Part shown: piece after piece, positions 11,872 to 22,702 of the stretch
Layout of the letters: every line of letters starts with the position of its first letter
Position numbering within the stretch: the first letter of the stretch is position 1
Origin: Melampsora larici-populina 98AG31
Lineage: Eukaryota > Basidiomycota > Pucciniomycetes > Pucciniales > Melampsoraceae
Assembly (NCBI RefSeq): GCF_000204055.1
Contig: NW_006768774.1
Span: 1,002,614 to 1,066,613 of the forward strand
Length of the DNA: 64,000 bases
Direction: 5' to 3'
Position numbers and translations under genes: made by a program
Notes under the pieces: model-generated
What the model saw: only the letters and a program-made list of their open reading frames with translations
What the model was told of the DNA's origin: nothing
Database searches by the model: none

Positions 11872-13154
11872 CTATGTTGATATTAAGAGTAATTTCGAAA
11901 TGAGATGACATAATGTTGAGCTAATAAGTATACATAAGCCTCTAAGAGCTTCAGTTGATTCTGAAAACCTGAATTTCAAATTTTCTGCTATACTGAAGTT
12001 TTCTAATAACTTGGTAAAGTAATGATGATTAATTTTCTTGCTTGATATCATAAATAGATCACCACAATGGTTGACGAATGATTTTATCAAGGCAGCTGAT
12101 GATGATTCGGTTGCAGTCTCTTCAGCTTTCTTGTTTCGTTCTTGGTATGTAGGAGGAAGACCATGGTCTTTCTCCTGCATTACATTGATGCGGCCTTTGC
12201 AAGGATCCCGGTTCTTGTCGCTGTCTCGATGGCCGTATAAGTTGCTGTTTCCGTCTAAACCACATGCAAATGTCTCGGGACAGTACTTGCACTTGTATCC
12301 ACGTAGCACGCCTATTGGCTGTTGAGAAAATAAGTCAGTTCACTATTTCCAACTAATGATCAGCATGAAAAACCCTTACATCATCCGCGAGTTGGATCGG
12401 TTCTGGTTTATAGTACGACAACAGGTGCGTGACCCGTTTGCTTTGGGTTCTGAAGGCCTTCGTAGGAGCGGCTTTGGGGCTTACTTGATTGACATCGATT
12501 CCTTTAGGTACTGTAAAGCTGAGAAGAAGCCGATAAAATAAGATGATTCATCAATAAGGAAAAAAAACATAGTGATGAAGTGAACAACAATGAGTTTGTG
12601 ATTGCTTACTGTCACTGTTGCCCGACCTTTACCTTTGGCTACGGTCTTTTGAGCCTTTTTGGCTTGGGAAGGTTGGACGGGATGCAATTGGGCTGGGTGT
12701 TTCTTTGATTGAGGGGCAGGAGCTCAAGTTGGGGTATGATGTTCTGAAACTTTGTCTTCTTCAAGTTCTGGATCCTTGTCGCCACCGGAAGAGTTGTTTT
12801 CATCTGCATCACTGGGTACATATACACTCCCAGCAAAAGGTAATTTTCCCAAGGAAAAAATGATTACATTTAATGCATTTTGAATCAAAAATGCTCATTT
12901 AATGCTGAATAATGCTGATTTAATGCTGATCAAATGCATTTTCAATCATTTTTTGCTCAAAATGTATTCATTTTTTACTTGGGAAAATTGCTTTATGCTG
13001 GTAGTGATAATGACCTACGCAAGTTGGACGAAGTGGGAACATAACCAGTATTGCAACGAAGAGGGCTAACACGAGTTGATTGGCGAGAACAAGACTGGGA
13101 AGATTCAGGGGGTTGAGTCTGAGAGCTCTTAGGGACAGATAAATTGGAAGACAT
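11872..13154 (-). pseudogene. Partial hAT-like transposase gene with BED zinc finger, split by a MITE
   Basis: The ATG lies at 13152-13154 (MSSNLSVPKSSQTQPPESS), followed by a Ser/Pro-rich segment interrupted at 13006-12825 by a CACTA-like MITE. It resumes with YVPSDADENNSSGG, then a Lys-rich exon (AKGKGRATVT, about 12615-12690). The BED-type finger exon (YKCKYC ... LYGHRDSDKNRDPC) lies at about 12190-12310. After the finger the ORF runs on to 11872 without recognisable catalytic motifs, and there is no hATC domain, so the C-terminal two thirds are missing or unrecognisable. The order (disordered N terminus, basic exon, BED finger) matches the other three hAT genes here. Calling it hAT-like rests on that and on the BED finger. 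Confidence 0.6.
12825..13006. mobile_element. CACTA-like MITE 1 (182 bp)
   Basis: The left end reads cactcccagcaaaagg. The right end, reverse-complemented, reads cactaccagcataaag, and both continue into aattttcccaag. Inner sequence is built from aatgctgattt/aatgcattt words. A 3-bp direct repeat, ata, flanks it (12822-12824 and 13007-13009). CACT-type ends with 3-bp duplications are the hallmark of CACTA/EnSpm elements. It has no coding capacity and interrupts the hAT-like gene above. Confidence 0.8.
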
Positions 13155-13429
13155 CAAATCAGCCAATTAAAGAATGGAAAGGTTGATAAAATATGTGATA
13201 GAGGAAGAAATAGAAACGATGAAGGAATATGGGAAGAGAGAAAAAATGGAAGAAAGAAATAATATGATTACAAACCAGCGGTATCCTACCCCTTGCTTTA
13301 ATTTCATCCCTTGCGTGTTTGAAATGATACCATCTCAATCGGGAAGAATGTTGACAGAATCGTTGGCTTCTTACCATCTTGGAATTGATAAAGGTGAGGC
13401 TGAGTAATACCGGAGTGAACGTAGTCCCA

Positions 13430-13640
13430 CTCCGAACAACGGTGGTGTACACTCCAAAGACGGTGACTGTGGTATGGTACCCTCCCCATACTCCTCGGGG
13501 TTTTCCACACTATGGTACGGTCGGACCGTAGTCTATCGTACCGTAGCCTACGGTGTCTAGACCGTACCGTACCGTACCGTCGCCTGTATTTCACGGCGGT
13601 TCGGTTTGTGTGTTGGTACAATCCGACCGTCACCGAGCCT
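13430..13640. repeat. GTACGG/GTACC-rich repeat block
   Basis: The block contains runs such as ccgtaccgtaccgtaccg near 13560 and ggtacggtcggaccg near 13515. The outer parts (ggtgactgtggtatggtacc near 13463 and its approximate inverse near 13610-13638) suggest an inverted-repeat element, perhaps a hAT relative, but no clean target duplication is visible. It abuts the truncated 3' end of the copia element. Confidence 0.45.
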
Positions 13641-13643
13641 TAC

Positions 13644-15918
13644 TCAATAGTTCTTCATTCCGACTTGATAGCCTAAGAAGATCCCCTTACTGGATGTCAT
13701 GTCAAATTTCCGCCTGAACTGCTTTGGAATCAATACATAGGCTCGACAACCAAAAGGTTTCAGCCTGGAGTAATCAAAGGACCTACCAAACCATAGTTTG
13801 TAAGCTGACTTGTTGTTTGTTATTCTTGCTGGTGTGATGTTTTCAAGAAAAACAGCTGTCATGACAGCTTCGGCCCAGAAGGTGTAGGGTAAGTGTGACT
13901 GTTGCAGTAGGGTCCTGGCTTTTTCAGTTGTGGTACGATTACCCTGTTCTGAGACCGGATTTTGTTGAGGGGTGTATGGAGCACTTAGATGTTGAGTGGT
14001 GCCATTGTCTTTGAGGATTTCTTGGAATTGTTTAGTCATATACTCACCTCCTTGGTCATTCACTAGACTTACGATTTTCTTATTGTGAAGAGTTTCAACG
14101 AGAGCTTTGTATTGAAGAAAACAGGATAAAGTGTTGGATTTCAATTTCATGACAAAGACATGTTTGTAGTTTGTACATGCGTCGGTGAGCTTAAAGTAAT
14201 AGAGACCACCACCAACAGAAGGTACAGAAATCTTTCCACTCAAATCACTATGAACAATGTCTAATGGATGCTTCGCAGATGGAAAATGACCAGAGTAAGG
14301 GAGTTGATGACCTTTTGATAACTTGCAAATCTCACAGTGCCAGTCATCAGGTGCACTCACGTCGTACATCATTTTAAGGCAAGGGGATTTGGGATGACCT
14401 CCCTGTCTGTGAAGTACGTCATAGTCAGAGATGGTGATGTTGACACGAGGAGTTGGAATGATGAGTGACGTGCCTAAGGTTACATCGAGTTCAATCACTT
14501 GGTTTTGAACATGACCTACAAGACTACCAGCACCAGTCTTGCTCATGGTCACGTCGTTGACGTAGCTTCAAAGGTCGTAGCCGTCCACTAACAGAGCTCC
14601 CATCCTGACAAGGCTGCATCCTAGTTCAGGTACGTGAAGAGCTTGGAGAATGATTTTGTAATCACCCGAGTTGCAGGTGATGGTGCCTTTGCCGGCGATT
14701 TGGATGTTCGCTCTGTTGGCGAGATTGACGTTTGAGCTGACAGCTTGATAGTTCTTGAAGAGATTTTGATCAGGCGCCATATGGTGTGAGCACCCGCTTT
14801 CCAGGAGGATGGCATTGTGGTCTTCTGCAGTTACCACAAAGGCTTGTGCACCAAAGAAAGAGTCATTGGTGGTTGCGACCAAAGCCTTGGGTTGATTTGA
14901 TCCAGCTTGGGCGGGACGTAGACTCGGATTTGCTTGATAACACTGTTGTAAAGTGTGTCCTTTAGTCTCCGGATTGTGACGTCCATTGGAGCAGTAAGGG
15001 CGAGCAGGACGATTGAAAGTCAGAGGACGTTGAGTGGATGATCGTTGTAACAATCGTGGTTGGTGTACCGCTAGTGGGACCGCACCAGAATGAAGTTCTT
15101 CATCTCTGATGGAGACAAGTTGTGCTTTGAGATAAGTAATGACCTTTTCCAAAGTTAATGGGTGATCCTTGCGTAGCAAGGTCTTGGTGATGTCCATTGT
15201 GGTAGGAAGTTTGGTGACAATGGTTTTCACCAACAAACTTCTCGTGAATATGTTGACGACCATCAACAGCCAAAAGTACGGCTAGTGCGTGTTGAGTCTC
15301 AGTGATGTAGGACTCAAGGTCAGTGCAAACAACGTCGGTGAATTTAAGAGATGCCCAAGCTTGATTCTCGTCAGACAAAGATTTATACTACACAAAGTTG
15401 ATTCTGGAACTTTTCCACAAAATTTCCAGAACATTTTTCAGAAAGCCAGAATGCTTCTGCACCCTGGGCAAAAGGGCTTTCAAACATGTACTGTTTTTCA
15501 TAAGTCCAGGAGTCCAGAACACAGTCAAATCTGTGTTCTGGGGCAGTTCTGGAAAATTTGTGGAAAAGTTCCAGAATCAACTTTGTGTAGGACAATTGGA
15601 AGTGTTCCTTCAGAATCTTCCAAATCTTCACAGGGTCTGACACAGCATCTTTCGCCATGATGCAAATGCGGGTATCTTGGTCAATGCAACCAAAGAGTAT
15701 ACCAGCTGCCTTCTTTCTTTTAGCAGTGACGGTGTGATTTGGACCGTAGGATTGATATTGGTAGATTTGACAGGCGCCACCGGAGGGGAGTCAATGTTGA
15801 TGAACTCCTCAAGGTTGCACGTCATTAGATGGGCAACAACGTCGCCTGCCCATTTGACATAGTTGGTTTTAGCGAGTTTTGGAAAGTGAACTCGAGATGA
15901 GTTAGAGGTGTCGGCCAT
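13644..15918 (-). pseudogene. copia Gag-protease-integrase polyprotein remnant
   Basis: Gag starts at 15918 (MADTSNSSRVHFPKLAKTNY) and is interrupted at 15589-15389 by a MITE; a frame change follows near 15260. A zinc-knuckle-like motif (YCSNGRHNPETKGH) lies near 14965. The protease motif reads ESGCSHHM near 14800, where D-S-G is expected. The integrase has an HHCC-type finger (LHRQGGH ... WHCEICK, about 14320-14430) and a DDE core with HSDLSG, VNDQGGEY and a Glu in VSEQGNR. It ends at KGIFLGYQVGMKNY (13644) with no reverse transcriptase. The frame change, the MITE insertion and the Asp-to-Glu change in the protease show the polyprotein is dead. Confidence 0.85.
15391..15587. mobile_element. 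Tc1/mariner-type MITE inserted in copia gag
   Basis: The inverted repeats are about 30 bp or more: the left starts cacaaagttgattctgg and the right ends ccagaatcaactttgtg. Each is flanked by TA (15389-15390 and 15588-15589), as expected for Tc1/mariner-like insertion. The inner sequence has no coding capacity of its own. It interrupts gag after the codons for ILKEHFQ, so it arrived after the copia copy. Confidence 0.75.
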
Positions 15919-15970
15919 ATTGGTTGATGAAAATTTTATCAAAAATTTGGAGGTTTTGCGCTTCTTAGTG

Positions 15971-15990
15971 GAGCGCTGGGCTCATAACCA
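15971..15990 (-). promoter_or_regulatory. Candidate copia primer-binding site matching a Met-tRNA 5' half
   Basis: On the plus strand this reads gagcgctgggctcataacca, which looks like the D-arm to anticodon-loop part of a methionine tRNA (CAT anticodon inside ctcataa). On the element's sense strand it would therefore pair with the 5' half of that tRNA, not the 3' end. Half-tRNA priming is known for Drosophila copia and yeast Ty5. It lies about 50 bp upstream of the gag ATG and just inside the candidate LTR. Confidence 0.5.
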
Positions 15991-16277
15991 AACAACTGAA
16001 TGTATTCGTTGATTTCTTTCCCTGAAGTGGATTAAAATCAGACTTGGTCTTACTGATGGAAGACACGGGATGATCAAAAGAAAAACATTTTAAGGAAGAT
16101 TGTAGCACAACAAAAGGTTGAGTTCAATAGGGAAGAAGAAAAACAATGTATGAGAGGATTCTTGTATATCTGTCAGAGATTGTGCCTATTGAACATAACA
16201 ATGTGTCATGAAGTAAGAAGAGAAACATAACCTAATGCGCATCTGAGTAGAACACATCTCTATGTGTAATGCGCTTA

Positions 16278-16460
16278 CACTGAAAAAATAATGTATTTTT
16301 CCAAGGTGAAAAATGATTGACATTAATGCACATAATGATTAATAATGCAGAATTAATGCAGAAAAATGCAGAATTAATGCAGAATTAATGCATTTTTAAT
16401 CATTTTGTGAAATAAATGTAATCATTTTTCACCTCGGAAAAATACATTATATTCGCAGTG
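16278..16460. mobile_element. CACTA-like MITE 2 (183 bp)
   Basis: The left end reads cactgaaaaaataatg. The right end, reverse-complemented, reads cactgcgaatataatg, and both continue into tatttttcc and aggtgaaaaatgatt. The 3-bp flank tta is repeated at 16275-16277 and 16461-16463. Inner sequence repeats the phrase gcagaattaat. There is no coding capacity. Its inner word pattern resembles MITE 1, though the two differ in sequence. Confidence 0.85.
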
Positions 16461-16463
16461 TTA

Positions 16464-17043
16464 AAGGATCACTTCGTGATCCAGATTCTTCCTTGTCTTT
16501 TGACTTTGTGTTCAATACTCGATCTTCTGTTAAATTTATAACCTTATCTGAGTGACTCATGACCAGGACCACCAACAAGTACTTTTTAGCTTACCGAGAA
16601 AATGTAGAATGGATGAGCATCTATACTTAGAAATTTGCTTTGAATCCACTTCATTATTGTATGGATTCCATCTAAGTGACAATCCTGGAAAAGATGCGTA
16701 GATTCAGATAAGCTTTGACTGATACATCAAGCCCTAAAGAATCTTCCGTCAGAATTACAATACAAACGCTTGTGAGAGCCATCATGCATGTAATGGTGCC
16801 ATAGATGCGTTTGCATGCCATTGATGATTCAACGGGTACATGATCAGGAGGGACGACAAGTTATGGATCAACTTGTGATGAAAGAATGAAGTGTTGAGCT
16901 GACGTATTACCATCAAGTTCAACGTATTGCAAAAGATTAATTATCTTTGATTTCATCCTTCTTTTCTATAGGGATATGACATTTGACCAAAAACAAACGG
17001 TCTTGGTCTTGGTTCTCGACAATCCTGAAATCACATGCTGCAC
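16464..17043. other. 3' flank of the desaturase gene, no gene seen
   Basis: I looked here for a continuation of the desaturase, in particular a cytochrome b5 domain on the minus strand, and found none: no HPGG motif in any frame. The stretch probably holds the 3' untranslated region of the desaturase. Confidence 0.5.
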
Positions 17044-18663
17044 TCAATGATTCGATTTGTTGGTAAGGACTTTATCTTTCCCTTCAACTCGAAGATCTGG
17101 ATTCAAACCAAGTATATCATCGAAAGAAAGGAAGTCGCTCAAGTCTTGATCACCTGAATTGCTAGGATCCTTCTTCTGACTCGTGATCTCGATCACTCTT
17201 TTCTTAGCGTACTCGATCTCCGATTCAGGCGTGCGATGAATCTTGGTCACCAAGTTGGTGTATCTATATAAGAAATAGATGATCCACCTGTTCCAGTGAT
17301 TTGGGAGTCAGCGTTAAACTTCAAAATTGATGGCGATTTAAGATGAAGATCAGTACTTTGTGGGATCCCAATCAAATTTAGCAGGGCCACTGCGATAATC
17401 CTTGGCAAACAGATGATGAAAGTCTGAGTCGAATATAAGGAAAAGACAATTCAGGAACCAAGACCTCAAGCTCCATGAAATAATTCAAAAGGTATAAAAC
17501 TGGGAAATGCTCAACTATGGTTTCCTTCCCCAAGTGTAAGAAGAGCTAACCAGAAGTTACCTCTCGCCGTTAGGTCTAAATTAAAAGGCTGCTTCCCAAG
17601 GTAATGCGCCAAAGAATTGGTTGTAAAAGCACTATGCCATACCCATAGCTTCACTACAAACCCACCCCAAATGAGACCATCCCACTTGGAATGTTGATTT
17701 GATTTAAGAATATACGTCGAAACCAGGTAAGGCAGCACGAATCCCATGAAATACCCGAGTGGTACATAATATCGATGCTGAAGCACCACCACTATGGGTT
17801 CCAAGATTATCAAGGTTGCACGTGTAAGTAAGGGCTGTGGATGGACACAGTTTTAAGGGTATGGTCAAGAAGAGACTTGCCTCGGTCGTTCTCGAGATCA
17901 CTCCGATCAATAAGGTTGAGTTTTTCATATCGCGGATTATAAAGCATCCAACCTATATGTGAAAATAACAATCCACGCTTGGCGTTGTATCTAATGTCTC
18001 AGGATGAATAAAATCCTAGTCAGATTCTAATGACTCACGCGCAGTAAATTTAGTCAGGTAGGAATATAAGTGGTATCTCACGGGTCTGCATCGGAATCCG
18101 TAAAGCGATGATGTAAGCGATGTCGAAGAACCCACCACTTGATAGAACCTTGCAAGCCAAAGAGAGCTGACAGCGCTAGAAACCACCGTAATGGTTCGGA
18201 GGCGACAAATGAACGATGCGACCAGAGGCGATGATAGCCCATGGTGATGCCCAAGCTTCCAAGGAGGCCGCCCATGAGGCATAGGAACAGAGTAGCTTTC
18301 GAAACCTTATGAATAGGTGAGACGAAAACTACGCCATAGATCGTAGCTACGTGTACAACCGACATCTGAGATGGGATTAGATTTGGAAAGGAAAGTGGAC
18401 AAGCAGCACAAACCGTTAGTAGGGTAAAGTATTGGTTCGATCCCGTCTAGGATTGTTTTTTAGTACATCATTTTCAAGTCAGAGAGACTCACCAAAATCA
18501 CGGTGAGTGCTGACCATACTGGGCTGACTTGAGCTGAGCATTGGTTCCGACTCTTGAGATCTGTGCCAGCTTTTCCATTTGCTATAGGATTGAGCTTTCC
18601 CTCGATTGATGATTTAGTCACCTCGAGAGCTCCTTCACGATGGCCACGATTATTTGCGGTCAT
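17044..18663 (-). CDS. Delta-9 acyl-CoA desaturase (Ole1 type) without C-terminal cytochrome b5
   Basis: This ER-membrane enzyme would insert the Delta-9 double bond into palmitoyl- and stearoyl-CoA using a di-iron centre. My exons on the minus strand are 18663-18493, 18365-18082, 17990 to about 17886, about 17839-17516, 17423-17357 and 17263-17044. The junction near 17886/17839 is uncertain; a GC donor is possible. All three histidine boxes are present: HRLWSH, HRLHH, and a third split by an intron that splices to GEGNHNFHH. Hydrophobic segments lie between the boxes as in the family. After DPTK and a short Lys/Glu-rich tail (TPESEIEYAKKRVIEI) the frame stops at 17044. Fungal Ole1 proteins usually continue with a cytochrome b5 domain; I see none on this strand. 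The cytochrome b5-like gene at 20012 runs the other way from the shared upstream region. Confidence 0.88.
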
Positions 18664-20011
18664 AAAGCTAGCTATTGCGGGATGGCTCCGCGAACTGCAA
18701 TGGGAATATTTGGAACATAATCAGTCGCCGAGATCTCGAATACTACATGACCAGGCTTCTGGAGTGCACTTACTATGACTGATAAACTGAATGGCTCAAG
18801 CCACTTTTTCAGATGTAGAATATGGACGTGAATGGTATCAAGGTCTTCCAGAAGTTAGAACTCGGGCTTTATCTATGATTTTGCATAGTATTTCGGCGCG
18901 AATTGATCGATGGTGTATGCTTCATCGATCGCTGGACAACGTTTCCTGAAATAGTTGGATATCTTTGGATCAAGGGACTCGTGGCCGTCAGAATCGAAGG
19001 TGAACAGTCATGGAACTCATGACGAGTTGCTGAAATTGATTGCTCGATGTGAGACTGAGTCGCTACTCTAGCTCTTGATGTCTGCTTCCTCGAAATGTTG
19101 GATAGTAATCAGCTCACACCTATCACCTGAGACTAAGGAGAGGAGGTGCTTACGTTGAATGCTTGTGGGACCAGGAACATTGACTCTCCTAGACTTCGAT
19201 TGTCGAATTCTCTATCAGAAGCATGTTGACCAAAGTACCCGTTTCTTGCAACCGTTTCTCATATGACGAGATGATCGATGGAGGAATTAAGACTGTCTTT
19301 CTTCTCTTCGTTTTTCGAGTTTTGCATCTTTGGCGATTCGGAGCTTCCTAGCTTTGAAACGCTTTTCGTCATTGGCATGCTAAAAATCAAGAGTGTCGAT
19401 CGAGAGGATAGGATCAGGTTTCTGGAATCTGCATACTACATACAGAGAAGTGACAATCCGGACACTTGCCTATCTCAAAAAGTTCTCCTCATTGCCAGGA
19501 ACTTCTAAGTTGACACTATCGAGGTGATCGCTGAGAAGAGGGACTTCGTCATTTGACCTAGCGGACACCAACGGTCAAAACAGTCAAAACCCGCCCGATG
19601 CCAAAGCCAGCAAAGGACTCTTAGCGTAAGGTTCACGACTCCTAATCTCCTTTGGACCCACATTCTCATTCACCCACTACCTGGTATGTTTTCAGCTCAT
19701 CCGCCTTCCCCGACGCTGAGGTAAAGATATCATGTTGATGCACATCAATACAGCAGATCCTTTGGGACCATCACGAGAGGTTTCAAGTCTTCGAATATCT
19801 ATAAATCGATAAAAGCCGAGTGGCGCAATTGTCAGATTATCCCCAATGAACCCAGCCTTGATTGTTCTAACAATACTTTATATATTAAGGGATCTGATAT
19901 AAACCATTGTCAATCATTATTTACAAAGATAGCCTTCATTCGGTTCTCGGACTGGCAATATACTTTATCAGCCTCAACATCAACCGGTTTCGTGCTGCCA
20001 CTATAGGAGAA
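18664..20011. promoter_or_regulatory. Divergent intergenic region between desaturase and b5-like gene
   Basis: About 1.35 kb separates the two start codons, which point away from each other, so this should hold both promoters. A plus-strand ORF at 19278-19508 shows no recognisable domain. I could not identify specific factor sites. Confidence 0.45.
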
Positions 20012-21435
20012 ATGTTTAACTCCTCAGGCCTCTGTAGTCTATCATCCAGCTCGGGTTCCAGCAACGAGTTGGTTTCCCCTAATGATTTAAGATTCAAAGA
20101 AGAGCTTGCATTAGAACATACAGAAAAATGGTGGTCATCTTGGGAATCTGTAAGTCCTTTCCAAAAATCCACAGAATGATATCTATCTACAGTGTGCTGA
20201 GTGATTGGTTTACATAGGGTATTTTGGCATTGAAGGGGGTATGGGATCTTTTAAAATTGTGTGCAGGAGAGATATGCAAATTTCGTGTCTCGCTGGAATC
20301 CATACTTGGTGAGTGGAATCTCAGTTCAAAATGGAAAATTTTCAACCCCTGGCCAATCTGTTTGTCTTGGATTTCCATAGCCTCCAAACATTACATCTGG
20401 CTGACGTTCACCTTTGCTTTGTAGGGCGCAACCCCAAGCCAACACCAATTTGCAAGCTAAAAAAGTGATTGTTTTTTGTTTCTTGGGCGTGGATTGACTT
20501 ACCGCTGACAATTGACCGGTTTTGAAAGCTGGTTGTTTCAAATCCTGCAAAACCTCACCGGAAAGCATTGGCCGATTACTCATAACCAACTTGGACAGGG
20601 AAAGCAGGATGATACACTAGCCAGTGATATTTCAATCTCATCAAGCATCCAAGACCAGCCGCGTTTTGAGCTATCTTTCAACAGCCTCTCAAATCGACGT
20701 CAACCAAACAAAGATCACCAAGAATCTTTGAATTCTGTGTCACCTGACATGTTTTCAGAGAAAGAAGAGCGTCAATTAAGGGTGAGATTTGCAGATGTTC
20801 CATCTTTGCAAAGGAAAAAGTCATTCAGATCAGGATTAAATCTTTCATCTACACACGAAGAGCCGGACATTCAAGATCAACTTGAGAGTACGAAGAGATC
20901 GGTGATTGACTTCTTATGCAAAGATGAAGGTTACGAATACTATTCCAAAGGCGGAGGTCACCACCAGGAAATCCCAATTTGGAGCAAGTCGAATATATTC
21001 GTGCACTTACGTGAATATCTTCTGTCCGGAGATCTTGGAGCAGAAGTGGAGGTCAAAAAGCAAATAATCAAAGAAAAGCTGAAAAAAATGGTCATCTTAT
21101 TCATTGATGGAAATCTTTATGATGTTACTTTGTACTCCTCTAGCGGACAGCATCCTGGTGGTATGAAAATTCTGAGACAATACTCAATCCTTCGCAAAAA
21201 CAATCAAACTTCCAACTCGCAGAATCCCACTCCTCAAGAACCTATCAATCCTGGTACAGCTTCAAGTTCAACAAGCCATAATTCTCCAGGTGTTGGTCAT
21301 AATTGGTTTCCTGGTTATTCCATAGATTGGATTGAGTCTAGTCCAGCGTTTCACTACGATTTGAATCAGCATTCTTGGATGGCTAAGCATAAGTTGAAGC
21401 AGTTTTTGATCTCAAAAATATCGGAAGATTTTTGA
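20012..21435 (+). CDS. Cytochrome b5-like heme-binding protein, multi-exon
   Basis: Exon 1 is 20012-20149 (MFNSSGLCSLSSSSGSSNEL to WSSWES, followed by GTAAGT). Exon 2 is 20218-20308 (GILALKGVWDLLKLC, followed by GTGAGT). The main exon runs from about 20529 to the stop at 21433-21435; its acceptor phase does not fit exon 2 cleanly, so this junction is unresolved. The C terminus carries a cytochrome b5-like core: ILFIDGNLYDVTLYSSSG, then HPGG (His codon at 21151), and a second His in QHSWMAKHKL (His codon at 21370), the usual H-S-x-x-A context. The two putative heme ligands are 73 residues apart, against about 27 in yeast Ole1, because of a Ser/Asn/Pro-rich insert. The N-terminal 200 or so residues match no family I recognise. 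By analogy it could donate electrons to a desaturase; that is inference from the domain and position. Confidence 0.6.
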
Positions 21436-22702
21436 GATATCTCACTTGGCGAAGATTTGAAATTGGCTCTGCGTGATCATTCCCAGAGCATGTAAACAAA
21501 TCCCACGCTGTTTCCGTCATGGTCATGGATCATCATTTTTGTTTTTCCTAGTATACATAGGTACGATTTATGAGCTGGTTAGTCATAATAACTATAGAAA
21601 ACTTGAAAATTGTTTGTGAACAGGGGGTAGTTTGTCTTTGTGAAGATTTTCAAAGGCGGGCACGCAGATGCGTTGCTGAAACCATCCAAATTCCTTGAAT
21701 ATCTTGAGTGATACTCATCACGTTCATTGTGTGTAAGCCTTCAAGATTTAGCGCACGAGTCTTCCTAAGATGAGAAATTGGAGGTCGATGTACGAGAAAA
21801 GAGGCAGATGAGGAATAAGAGGACAGATCATCCATACCATGAAGTTTTGGGATAAGGTATCAGAGGCTGAGCTTCAATGAGCTACCTTTCACAACTGTTA
21901 TCAGTTCAACCTTCCAACTCACGGCAGAATGGGATCTCATCCTCATAAGTTGGTACCTGTGAAAAGACCAAGACTTCATTATAATTAATTTTAAGAATGT
22001 AGAAATTCACACAGGGAATCTTTATAATCACAATAGTCTCGACGTGAACGACCTAAAAAAAGTGACCGCGAGCCTTTGGGTAGAGTGATGCTGCGAAGCC
22101 TGAGCATGATAGGCCTTGACTGAGAAAATCTAAAGACCTGAGCTCGGGTAGCAGTAACTGGCTCGCGCAAATAGAGGCAGAAACACGGACAAAAGTGTTC
22201 ATAAGGGATGGCATAAAGATTATGAGGGACACGTTGAACGTCAAAATGCAGAACGTTTAGTCTATTGACAACCGCTTGGCAGATGAGTTTAGAAAGGTAT
22301 GATTCATGTTGACTTCTTATGCGTAGCTGTCTTCAGTATTGATGATTTCCTCAGCAAGAGGCTGTGCGTGATGATAATCAATTGTCGCACTCTGACATCG
22401 TCTCGTGGTGGTTTATGCGGTTAGAAAGCTCAAAAAGTGAGGTTCCAGTAGATGTACACAAAAATGTTATCGACTGAGCAACGGAATACATTATGCTTGA
22501 AGTGCTCAGTCTAGCTATGCTGCTCTGATGAAGGCGTATAAAGGTTTGGAAAACTGATAACAATCCCATCCAGAACATCAATCACTCATCTCATACTCGT
22601 TGCCAAATTTCAAAGAATCCAATCCAGAGCAACCAGATCAATAAGACATCAACCCAGAAGCACCGATTCACATCGAACTCCTCAAGCTTGACAATAACCA
22701 TT
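21436..22702. other. Intergenic, no gene recognised
   Basis: Small ORFs on the minus strand (21650-21835, 22053-22244, 22378-22581) have no recognisable features. The last 100 bp are the 5' flank of the RING-like gene and contain caatcactcatctcat and similar C/A-rich words, as often seen in fungal leaders. Confidence 0.4.

Larger units (their letters stand above)
13641..16200 (-). mobile_element. Truncated Ty1/copia retrotransposon with probable 5' LTR
   Basis: On the minus strand the order is a candidate LTR, a primer-binding site, gag, protease, and integrase, which is the copia order. The candidate LTR is 16200-15997 (starts TGTTATG, ends TACATTCA, about 204 bp). Reverse transcriptase and RNase H are absent: coding stops just after the integrase region at 13644, next to a repeat block. 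No second LTR is visible, so the LTR limits cannot be confirmed. The copy is a dead 5' fragment. Confidence 0.75.

Noticed and set aside
15971..15990. Met-tRNA-like sequence as a tRNA gene
   Set aside because: Only the D-arm to anticodon-loop part is present; no acceptor stem, T-arm or internal B box follows, and the position fits a copia primer site.
16464..17043. A missing C-terminal cytochrome b5 domain of the desaturase
   Set aside because: No HPGG or second histidine block is present in any minus-strand frame.
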